From positions 986,001 through 1,050,000 of the forward strand of contig OX030957.1 in the NCBI GenBank assembly GCA_943735955.1: a stretch of 64,000 bases of DNA, given 5' to 3'. Positions 53,383 through 64,000 of this stretch are shown here, one piece after another. Made by a program: the position numbers and the translations under genes. The notes below the pieces were generated by a model. The model had not been told where the DNA came from. It was given only the letters and a program-made list of their open reading frames with translations, and did not search any database. Numbering within the stretch: position 1 is the stretch's first letter; every line of letters begins with the position of its first letter. Source of the DNA: Piscicola geometra (Eukaryota; Annelida; Clitellata; Hirudinida; Piscicolidae).

Positions 53383-56300
53383 TTCTGAAAATTTTTGGAA
53401 TTTGATTTTCTAGCTTTTGGCAAAATCTGTTTGACAAAAAGACGTTAAAAATAAATTTATGCAGAGTTAGTAATACGCATAGACATGCATTTAAGTTTTC
53501 AGTTAAGACAAAAAATCTATGAAATATTTCAGTGAGCAAACTTGTCTTGATTAATTAAAACACATTTTCATAAACCCACTCAATCTTTTCGAGCTAGTTA
53601 GTTATAAGTGTTTACTCAAGAAAACTTATTTCAATATATATGACTCAAGGAACCACGCATATGAATAAAGAAATATTTATATGTCTGAGTACACATATAA
53701 AAAGATACATTTATCAAAAAAGTATAGGTCATATGTGGACATGGGATAAATGGACATGGGATGAATTTTCAATGTACTGAATTTTTAAATTCAATGTTTC
53801 ATAATCCTAGATGTGAGAGTCTCTCAAAAACGCCATATAAAAAATTAGATTGTGACTGCACTATAAAAATTCTATAAAACTTACAATACCGTTTTTAAGT
53901 TCTTACTTTTTTCCTCATCTAAATAGTGCGACTTATACTCGTGAATAGATTTTTGGTTAAGGTAAGAATTATATTTTTCAAAAGTAATATTTTATAAAGT
54001 TACTATTGTGCTTTCCCATTATAAAACGTGACGTTTGCTAAAATGGGAAAGAACATATATATAAAGAACATATATATTGGATCTTGTGTTGAATTGCTTG
54101 AATTTATTTTTACAGTTTTTCTCACCTAAATCTTAAATTCAAAAGCGAGTTTCATAATATTCCGTATACATCAGTGTTTAAAATATATTCTTTTTCTTTA
54201 GATTTATCTTTACTTCAAACAACGGTTAAAATACAAGTTATTCCTATAATTGCTACACTCTAAAAACAGTCACACATTGGTTTAGTAAGAGCATTATAAT
54301 TATTTTCGTGATCTCCAGGATTCATCGTTAACACACAACCAGTCTCACCTGCTCTGAAATAATTACGTTCTATAAACTCCAATAGTTTATAAACATTTTT
54401 ATCATACCCCCTTAACTTTTACAAATTAAAATAAATTAATAATATAAATTAAAAAAATTGTAAAACCATTTTAAAACTCTTGATATAATTTATTATTTTA
54501 ATTATTTTTTCCAAAATTTTTCAAGCTTTAAAGAAATGAATTTACTACTAAATAACTTAAAAACCTTCTCTGAGTTTATTTCAATCTGAACACACGCGTT
54601 GTTATAATGTATTATACACAAGAGATGAAACCTTGATCTGAAACAAACTTTCAAGTGTTGGGTGGAACCACTTCTTTCACACGTTTATTTTCCATTGTAA
54701 TTCAATATACCCGGATGTATAAAACAAAAACTGAAACTCTTAAAAATGGAAATTGTAAAATAAGAATTAAAATTTTTATAGAAATATTTCAATAAGGTGT
54801 TTAAATAAATCTTTTTAGAAACTAAAGCACTGATATTAGATCATTTTCTTCCATACAAAAGATTTCGTTTAGATCATAATCTTTTATAAACTGAAATATA
54901 TTTATGATATTTAAATTAATTAATCAATTAACTAAACTAGTTTATTTTATTTTATTATTTATATAAAAGTCTCAAGACTATAATCAGAATGAATCATTGT
55001 GCTGCGGTTAACAAGGGCCATCCATCAAAGCCATTGTTTAGAATGCTCATCTGCTCCGTTTTTGACGAACGACTTGCTGTTCGTATGTTGTAGTTATTGA
55101 ATTTTATAAAATTCAGATAATTTAAAAAGTTATTCATTAAAAAAAGTTTAGCTTCTGAAACTTTTAACATTTTAAAAATCGTACTTAAAACTAGATATTC
55201 CTTTAAGAGAAAAAGATGTATGAGTAAGATTTCATGACAGTAAGATAAAATCCCAAAAAAGATGAATGTAAGAAATTATTTTCCCACCTTTGTTGAGTAG
55301 AAAACAGAGCTACAACTAACTTAATTAGGGGTTTCAAAGCGAATACTTTTCTAACGGCGAAATTTTTTTAATTAATGAATATTGGATTGGCTTCGTTCCA
55401 TCACATTTATTCCAATTTAACTGATTCAATCAGTTTTATCACCATTGAAATAAAACAAGTTTGAAGTTTATTTATAACTCTTTTTTTAATTTTATTTTTT
55501 CTAAAATCGCATTTTAAATGTCTTGGAATGTATAAAAAATTAATTCGTTTATACTTTGCCAAATCATTAAATTAGACATTTTAAAATATTAACTATTTAT
55601 GTTTTGCCAGTGCTTTTATTCAACGCTCTATTAAGTCTAAAGGAAGAAAATTATCGCATCTTGAAGCCAAGAATGGATGTTTTTCTTTTAAAATAGAAAA
55701 TTTTCAAAAACATTATAGTTTTATTCACTTTTCTATAGATAAAAAACCATGAAAATTTTTTTTTTTCATACATCCTAAATGCAGAAATATATTCAAAATT
55801 TCGTATGAATGAGCATTTTATGCTTCAATGCCAATTTTTAAATATGGAATAAAAAAATTAAAGATAGAGAAAATTAAGATTAGAACAAGAAATTTAAATA
55901 AATGAATGAATAAATAAAATTAAGATTTAATTTTGATATATTACAATTTTTTTCCAGTATTTGATTGATACATTCTCGTCGTTACTAATTTTATGAGTGT
56001 GTCAAATTAAAAAAAAACTTGGTGCAATTTCAAATAATATTAAGACATTATTAGAAGATTTAATTATTGCAAACAATAAAAAAACTTCAATAAGAAAACT
56101 CAGTACCAGATGAAATATTCCGAGAATTTTCAAAACTCAACAGCAGTGCTTAATTAACGCCTTTTGAGCATTATTTATCTTAAAAAAACTCAATGCTAAA
56201 AACCTATATGCAAATCTTTGCATATATAAAAAAACGAATACAAAACTCTATCCTTGACAGAATAAAAATGAAAGCAATGTTTGATGACGTCTGAAGTGAT

Positions 56301-57318
56301 TGCATTTTACTCCCAATGAACGCCTTGGAACGGGAATAAAACGTGAATTATTACGCAATAAACCCATTTATTACATATTAAGATGCTTAGTGATTGTTTT
56401 AGAAGGATATAAAAAAGACAAACGATTATTGAGAAGATAACAAAAAAAATTGAACGAAGATTTTTTAATGTTACGAAATCAATAATATCTTTATACAGCG
56501 TATATATTTCAAGCTCAAAGCCATAACATTGAGTAGACAAAAATGAACCTCAGTAGATGGATCGCTTCATTGAATATAAACTTTAATTTTTTTATTCAAC
56601 GCTTGAATATATTTAAGGAATATTGCATACAATTCAACACTCTTGTGCCATTAATTTATTTTGTGCCTATCATCTTAGAATACCTTATTATAGTAAATAT
56701 AAATGTACATTAAATGATATTCATATTGTGTTAAATAAAAGTAAAAACCCGTAATGTTAACATGGAACATCGATTGATCATTGGGTAAAAGCTTTTTAAG
56801 CATTTTCTTATTAAAAGATTGAAATGCATTTGCAATACAGTTTTTCTCTCATTCATATGAAGATGACGTTGTAAAGAGGCTTTTTAGGAAAAATGGGCTT
56901 AGTAAAAACTAATATTCGCCTAAGATAAAATTCTAAAGGACTAAAATGTGAGATTCATATAAAGGTTTTCATAAAATGCCTAATGAAAAGTCAACCTATT
57001 GTAACGAATCAAAAATTACTTTAATGAAAGCATGAAAATTATTTTTTTGCATTAAAAACGGTTTTAAATGTTCATCTTCATCAATTTCGGTTAGTTTTTG
57101 AAATGAATTCACAATAGAGTTTGTATCACATTAATCACCAGCGGTATGAATCGACTTTAGAATGCCACAAATTTAGGATGTCGTGAGAACAATGAATAAA
57201 TAATATCAATTACAAGTCCTAAAAATTATTTAACAGATTTCAATATGAAAACAAAAACGAAGGTGAAAGATCATTAAGAATTTTTTCCTAGCAAGATTAT
57301 ATATCATAGTCAGAAGCT
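53383..57318. other. Intergenic between septin start and heat-shock gene end
   Basis: No coding exon found. A GC-richer patch at about 55000-55090, with a small ACGAAC/GTTCGT hairpin, might be a 5' noncoding exon or promoter of the septin gene. The rest is AT-rich without recognised features. Confidence 0.35.
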
Positions 57319-60300
57319 TCAGACACTACTCTTCACGGCATTACCTCCATCAGCACTACAATCTTCTTCAAAACCGTCTTCCGAGCCATCCTCAAGCCCA
57401 TTGATCTTTTCATCTTCCTCCTCTTCTTCTTCTTCGTCTTCCTCATCGTTGTTACTGTCATCCGTACCCTCAGCATCTTCGGTGTGGGATACCTCCTCTG
57501 TTGAAACTGTCACTTCGTATGGCTTTTCCATCTTCAAGAATATTTCTATCTGCAGCACACCGTTGCTGTCTAAGTAGTAGTCAATCGATTCAACCTGAAA
57601 AAATAAATGGAAAAAAATATGTAAAAAATTAATATACAGGTTTTAAACTATGGATAGATACAATTCACAGCTGATTGAAGTATCAAAAGTTGAAAAAAGT
57701 TTAGATTGAGTAAAGAATCATTTAAACGGAAACAAACACCAACTTTTCCAATCATCTTTTCTGGTAGTTTGAAAAGTTTTTCGATAGATCTTTTTGTTAC
57801 CTCGCAGCCATAATGGCCTACTTGTTCGTCATAGCTAGCTTTTACCTTCAGTTTATGTCCCTCAGCTAGGTCCACCGAAACCTCCTCTGAGACGAACTCT
57901 TTTCCTGGAGTGGTGGGTTTTAGTTTTATATAAACTGAAAATATTTTGGTTACCATGGCGTAGATAGATTATTTATATTTTTTCACTAGAATATTCTATT
58001 TGTTTTGAGTTTTTTTTCTTTAGAATGATTTTGTGTGATCTAATATAATTCGTCTAAACGTCTGTTTTTAGTTTTTTTTAAATATGAGTTTTTCTATTAA
58101 TGACTATAGCACAAAACGGAGCTCCTAATCTATAAGTCTTGGTACAGCAACAAAAAAAGGCTATAAACTATAACCTAAATTGCTGTATTGAATGCAGTAG
58201 AATATGATTCTTTAGAATACAGTGTAATCAATAACAATCTCACTATAAACCATAGAAAAACAAATAAAAGATTATTTTTGTATCTTTATCGCCATAAGTT
58301 GATTAGGAATTTTTTTAAACAAGTTTTAATCTTTCATATTCTATCTTTTTTTCAATTTTCACATTTTTGCAAAGCTTCTATTCAGTGAAGCGTTGATATT
58401 TGCTTTCTTTATAAATCATGCCGTTGGAAAATAAAATCCCATGTTTGCGCAAACAATCAGGGAGAGAGTTAATTGTATTTATGCTTTCCGATAACCTTCA
58501 CAACCATAATTTAATGAACTTTCACTTCAAAATGAGTTTGATGAATATTTTAATTATAAAACTAATTGTTTAAAATTCTATTTAAAAAATAAAATTCAAA
58601 ATAAAATTGAAAAAATTGTGAAAAAATAAATATGATTAAAAATCAAGTTATTTGAATAAAAAATGACCTATAGGCACACTAAGCCTGATATTCCTTCGTC
58701 CAAGAGAGTCTGTTTCAATGGGCACCACACCGGGTCCTGAGGGCTTCTTTTGCGCCGAGAGGTGAAAAGGCATTTCAATAGTGAGGATGTTGCAGGAGTT
58801 GACGTCGCACTTCATTGACCGGGTTTCCACGTGCTTTGGCAGCTCGATTCTGGAGTGATGATGGGGTTGGATGTGTGTGTCAAGAAAGTGCTTATTCGAA
58901 ATGAATATACAGTTCTCAATGAAACAGTAAAAACATTTATATAAAAGTAATTTATGTTTATTTTTTTTACATTTTTTATTTTCATGTTTTGAACTGATCT
59001 AAAATTCATTGAAAAATAACAATATTTACTGGTCACGCAGCAGATTGAAAGATTTATTATTTTCAGTGATGTCTATAAGAAAGACAATGTACTTAGAATT
59101 CAAATTGCAAAAAAACTTAACAATTATTTTTTTAAAATAATATTTATTTATTAAAAATTGTTCATTAAACTTTTTTTTCGATAGTCTGTTTGATAACGAT
59201 AGAAAAATACAAGAAAAATCTAAGACTCATTTTATGTAATAGCCTATTGCTATCGAGCAGACTTATACAAATGCGAAATTATTTTTAAATAGCAGGCAGA
59301 AAAAAATCGAGGCATATGGCTTGTTGGGATGGCTATAAAATTTATTTCAGACTGCAAACTTTGTTTAAAGCAGCATGTGTTGCGAAGGTTTTTTTATTTT
59401 CACAGAGTTTTGAGGAGTGAAACTGAAACTATAAAAAAATGGAAAACTTATGGAAAAAAGCACGTCGTCCAATTGAAAAAAGCTTTTTCAAATTATGGAA
59501 CCGTCCAGTGGGTCACTTAAAGTTGTAATGTCACTGTCCTGAAGTCAAACTTTAATTTTTTTAACGTCATGGTTCTAGAAAGACACTTAACGTAAAAGTT
59601 TGCCGTCGAGTAAAACATTTTAGCATTTTTATAATGAGTACCTAATTTGGAAAAAAAAGGTTAAACAAATACTTATTTATTGTGTTTAGTTTGTATAATC
59701 TTTTCACACATACTTTTCAAAGTCAATAATGGTAACAGATGCGCTTTGAAATGTTTTTATAATTTTTGAGTTCAATAAACTGGAGTTGACTTGTAATTTT
59801 ATATTATTATATACCAAATTATATTCAAATCTCCAAGGAAAAAATTTTCTCACTGGTGCATTGAAATTTTCTTTACTTTAAATTTTCAAAAAAAAATATT
59901 GAAATATCGATTTGCTCACATGTTCAAAGCAACTGCTCGCCAACGTTTCTTCCGTTGTGTTTTATTTGTATTGTGGAAAGAAATGGAACTTTATTATTAA
60001 TTTTTTTCACTCTTAAATTTCATAATTCCTTGCTATTTTTTTTAAGTAAATATAATTTTTATCTAGCTTTAAAACATTTGTTTTTGTGTTTTAACTGTTA
60101 GTTTTTTATTTCACTTTTTTAAAGTAAAAAGATCATTCAATTTTAATTATAATTTTGACATGAGTTTTACAACAAATTTATTTTTTCAAATTAAGGTTTT
60201 TTGAGTCCTAAATTTATTAGTTATGAATAATATTTTCGTTTTGAAATAGTACTATGAATTTATTTTTATGCTCGAAACATTTTTATGAACTTTGAACTCA

Positions 60301-61873
60301 GAAGAAATATTTTTTATTCCTCGCAAATTCTTGAGATTATTTTTGTAAGCTCTTCCCGATGTTTGATTTTGGGTTCAGTAAGTACAGCAAACATGCTTTG
60401 GTTCGAGCAGAGTTTGGATTAATGACTGTTTTGAAAATGTATGTTTACCTACTATCGAACTTTGAGAACATCTTTGATGTAACACTGAAAAATATTCTGG
60501 ATATAAAAATGTTTGTAGCAAAAATTTTTTTTTCACAGTATTTAATATTGTTTCTTTGATGAAAAATAACATTTATACAAAATCGTAAGCGCGTTGGATA
60601 ATATTTGAGGGTTACTATAAAGTGAAAATTTACTTTCAAAACATGTGACGAAGCAGATGAAATTAGTTGATTAATAAATTTTAAAGCTTTAAAACATTAT
60701 TTCAAAACAAGAATTGTACTTAACGAGCATGGCTAAATATCCGAGATTCAAGTGAATATAATGGATATTTTATTTAGTTCTTAAACAATTTAGCTGTTAT
60801 ATAACAAAATGTGAACTAAAAGCAAAAGAGATTCGACAGGTCCAACCTTCTGATCATGGTCTTTCTGAAAAGAGAACACTCCCTTGAGTCATCAGTGCAC
60901 TGAGCGACCAACAAGAACTCATCTCCCTGAATCTCTATGGTTACGTCATCAGGCTTGAAGTGCCGCAAGTCAAATCTCACCTGTAGAATGTCATATTCAA
61001 GAAGGTCAATTGGTGTTAATATAAAAGATTTGTGTATCTATAAAATCAAAGTAGAAATTTAAATGAGATAAATAATTATAATTATTAGAACCTTGAGAAT
61101 AGGCAGACCATCTCTGTCCACCACTTCAGCGGAGTCAACCGGTTCTTTGACGCCTTCTTGTCTCTGTTCTTCCGTCGACTTGAGAACCAAAAACTCACTC
61201 ACTTCTTCCAAATCTTCCTTTAAAAATTGAAAAAGGCAGTTTGGAGAGATATTTGTGAATATTAAAGTTGGTGAAAAGCTTGATAGTGATCGATGAAGAG
61301 TGAATGAAAGTTCGAAGTTGAGAGAAATAAGAAAATTAATTTGAAGAGGCGCAAATAAAAGAAGAGTATTATTGCTTTAAGTGCAAATTCAATTTGATTC
61401 TTACTCACGATACCGATAAGATTAAATTCATGCATTGTTATTTTATAATTTACAAAATATTATTTTGTTATCAATCTAGAAAGATTTATTCACTTTCTGT
61501 TTTCATTTCCTTAGTTAAAGCGTCAAAAAAATTTTTTTTTCCAATATAAAAATAATGGTTTAAAAAACACTTCTAGGTATTCTTGAATAATGTTTGCGCA
61601 TTAAATAGAACTAATATATTAAATTTAAAAAAATAGGAAAATTGAAAAGTGATCCAATTCTGTTTTTTACAATTTCTTTTTTAATAATAAAAGGGCAATA
61701 AAAAACTTTAAAAATAATTCTAACAATCATGAAACCTGCCAGCGTTGTTTTCTTTTTTTAAATTCTTCGTTTTCAAAATCTTCGTCCTCTTCTTCTTTTT
61801 CTTTTTCTTTTTTAACCTTCACGACCGGCCTCATTCGGCTTTTGGTGTCTTTCAGGAGCTTTCTGAATGCAGC
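57319..61873 (-). CDS. Small heat-shock protein with two alpha-crystallin domains (N-terminus missing)
   Basis: Exons on the - strand: 61873-61736, 61217-61092, 60980-60847, 58849-58668, 57934-57744, 57594-57319, ending in TGA; phases agree, 348 codons visible. Small heat-shock proteins are ATP-independent holdases that keep unfolding proteins soluble. The first exon is basic/acidic (KKEKEKEEEDEDFENEEF). Domain 1: GLPILKVRFDLRHFKPDDVT, then SLFRKTMIRRIELPKHVE and CNILTIEMPFHL. The linker has SGPGVVPIETDSLGRRNIRL, as in flatworm p40/Tsp36 proteins. Domain 2: EEVSVDLAEGHKLKVKASYD, HYGCEVTKRSIEKLFKLP and ESIDYYLDSNGVLQIEIFLK. A strongly acidic tail (EEDEEEEEEEDEK) ends the protein. Two alpha-crystallin domains in one chain are characteristic of platyhelminths. 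The first coding exon should lie beyond 61.9 kb or outside the window. Exon 61873 could also begin slightly earlier, since the frame stays open for six codons upstream. Confidence 0.9.
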
Positions 61874-62469
61874 CTGTGACAGTGTTGCAGCATCAATCAA
61901 CAATCAATATATATTTTTCCAATCAATACTCTCAAAATAGTATCTACCGTGTGAATTAAGCCACTTTCCGAGTAATTATTAATGTAATTTTATCGTTTTT
62001 TGGATTAAAAAGCACTCAAATAATATTATTATTAATACATTTTGAACCTATACTTTCACAATAATTTCACAAAATGTGTAAAAAAAATTTATAGACCCTT
62101 AATATATAAAATAAATACAATATATGTTATTTTTAGGAACATATATTCAAAATAAGCAAACGTTTCACCATTCCTCAGAATAAAACAAACGAGTCTTGCA
62201 TGCAATTCATCTCGCTAGCCTTTTTTTATAAACTTTTTTAAAATAAGAAGCTAAATATTTAAGTTATCTTGATTCAATTTTTATCTATCATCACTTTGTT
62301 AAGTTTTTTGTTTTCTTTTATTTCAACTAACATTCCTAGTGAGTTTTCTACCCTTAAAAGTAAACGTAAACGTGTTCATAGGCACCAAATTGTAGAATTT
62401 TATTCACATTATTATATTTACAAAGCTTAAACTTTTTTTGGTCTCGCCAATTTTTCTATAAATTTTTTT

Positions 62470-62560
62470 GCCTATTAGGGTGTGTGGAATCGAACCCATG
62501 AACTATGACTATAAGCCGCAGTCGTTCTTCGTTCATCTCTTGAAGCAAGTATATGAACCT
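62470..62560 (-). mobile_element. tRNA-derived SINE relic
   Basis: On the - strand GCGGCTTATAGTCATAGTTC leads into GGTTCGATTCC (complement of 62486-62496), a perfect tRNA B-box, followed by ACACACCC. The same order (GCGG, TATAG, TCATG, GTTCGATT, ACACCCC) occurs at 63742-63835. No complete tRNA cloverleaf. Confidence 0.5.
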
Positions 62561-63741
62561 GTCATCATTTCATTATTCTTTTTCATTCAAAAAATGTAAT
62601 GAAAATGTTGATGAAAATGTTGGTGAACTATCTGCCTACTTTTATCACAGTGTATTTATAATCTAAAAACAAGCAAAATTATCTAGTTTTGCATGGTTGC
62701 ATCAATGGAATTTCGCACGCACTACTGCTCCCCATCGATCATCTCGATTAGTATTCTGAAACAGCGTACCCAGACTTTTGAAGCCTTTGAATGCATATTG
62801 AAAATTCAAAAACGTGTTAGGCATTTAAGCAGCGACATTTTCTCTTATTTTACAATTGAAATTATCTTCAATGATACAAAACCCGTATTATTTCCACTCA
62901 CTTTTGGTCTATTTGGTGCTTAATTGTTTTATCGACTTTTAACATATATACATGCATTCATTTAAAATTCATCATAGTATCCACAAAACAAAATAAAAGC
63001 ATACATAAACTTTAAAAAATTGTGAAAATAAATTTATTTTAAACCGTTTGTTTGCCTATCATGTTATTTTTAAACTCTATTAAAAGATCTCATTTTTCAT
63101 TTCTAATCTTTCTTTTTTTTATTAATTTTGGAAGAATAAGATAGCTATAATCAATTTTGATGCTATTTCCAAAATTATATATATATATTTGTATTGCTAA
63201 AAAATAATATCAATTTTGGAGTAATTAGGCAATTGTTGCAGTTATGAGTAGAACTTAAAAACTAAAAAAATTAGAATACCCAATTCTTTATCATTCCAAG
63301 AAAAATAGATTTTAAGAGTTAGTTGAATACAATTTAGAGAAAGTTTTTTGAAAGAAAAAAATTTCAAAAACAATCTCTATTTGAACCTTCTTAAAATAGA
63401 ACTTATAACTTTCAAAACTCATGTTCATGTGTTGTAATTGCGTTAAAGAACCGATTATTTATTCTAGGAACTATGATCATTTGAGTAATTTTCAAGAAGT
63501 AATTTAAAGATAAAACCTATGGAAAAGAAATGTTGTGTAGATTTATTTAAGTTTGAATTATATTTTTTTCTAATTTTGAACTTTTAAATTTTGTAAGAAA
63601 AGAGAAGATAATAATGAAGCGGAGGGAAAACATTAAATAAATTTAAATGTGATTGTGGACAAATGGCATGATGGTATTGAAAAATTCTAGGATAAAAAAA
63701 TATTATTAATTAAAATAATAATGACGTTCATTATTATAGAG

Positions 63742-63835
63742 GCTTATAACCCGATTTGGCTTGAAGGATACAGGGGTGTATAAAAATCGAACGCATGACC
63801 TATAGGTTTAACCGCGTTTTCCACTTTACCACTTA
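63742..63835 (-). mobile_element. tRNA-derived SINE relic
   Basis: On the - strand there is an A-box-like TGGTAAAGTGG, then CGCGGTTAAACCTATAGGTC and the B-box-like GCGTTCGATTT (complement of about 63784-63794), followed by ACACCCC. Parallel to the copy at 62470-62560. The tail (CGGGTTATA on the - strand) also resembles CGGGTTATACG at about 9150-9165. Confidence 0.5.
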
Positions 63836-64000
63836 TTTTTTAGAATAAAAACTTGTGCATTTTCTTATTTTTAACAGCAAACAAAGCTGCGGCCGATTAA
63901 TAGTTCTCAATGGCTAATTTATTGGTGTGTTAACCCGCATTAAAATACTTTTTAGGTAAAAACATTAAAAAAACAGCCAGCTTTTTATAGGGGGAGGTTG

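Larger units (their letters stand above)
61874..64000. other. Upstream flank of the heat-shock gene, no gene seen
   Basis: AT-rich with two tRNA-SINE relics (62470-62560, 63742-63835). A GC-richer patch at 62690-62790 (CACGCACTACTGCTCCCCAT) is open on both strands but has no recognisable product. It might hold the missing N-terminal exon or a repeat. Confidence 0.3.

Noticed and set aside
59329..59520. 62-aa + strand ORF in a heat-shock gene intron
   Set aside because: Low complexity, Lys-rich, no domain and no supporting context; expected by chance in AT-rich DNA.

Overview
This is an AT-rich animal (metazoan) genomic window. Genes are split into many short exons with GT-AG (and apparently some GC-AG) introns. 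The exons stand out as islands of higher GC in AT-rich introns full of old transposon debris. A small heat-shock protein gene at the right end encodes two alpha-crystallin domains joined by a 'GPGVVPI'-type linker. That architecture is typical of flatworms (the p40/Tsp36 type), so my best guess is a platyhelminth, possibly a parasitic one. This rests on one gene family.

Layout, left to right. (1) About 0.6-14.4 kb, + strand: the 3' part of a gene for an unrecognised protein with one likely membrane span. Its first intron here is 9.4 kb and holds a non-LTR retrotransposon fragment, a structured tRNA-headed SINE-like repeat and a dispersed AT-rich repeat. (2) 16.3-27.5 kb, + strand: a 22-exon gene for a coiled-coil protein predicted at 819 aa. 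A FLYWCH zinc-finger ORF and an 836-bp retroelement with a 15-bp target-site duplication lie in its introns. (3) 29.6-31.2 kb, - strand: an intact 508-aa pogo/Tigger-type transposase ORF. (4) 32.4-32.7 kb: a small hAT-like MITE abutting a long (TA)n tract. (5) 33.6-37.8 kb, + strand: a 9-exon gene for a secreted or GPI-anchored protein with three Ig-like domains. (6) 38-46.4 kb: a poorly resolved region with several short possible exons, a second MITE relative, a strong 17-bp hairpin, a 355-bp (AC)n tract and promoter-like motifs (X-box, CCAAT, CRE). (7) 47.2-53.4 kb, - strand: a 12-exon septin gene (527 aa). (8) 57.3-61.9 kb, - strand: six exons of the two-domain small heat-shock protein; its N-terminal exon was not found. 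(9) 62-64 kb: intergenic sequence or intron with two tRNA-SINE relics.

The genes are unrelated in function: a cytoskeletal GTPase, a chaperone, a surface adhesion-type protein, a coiled-coil structural protein and a membrane protein. There is no operon logic. Exon borders were worked out by hand from splice motifs, open frames and phase continuity, so individual borders may be off. The five multi-exon gene models each keep phase across every junction listed.
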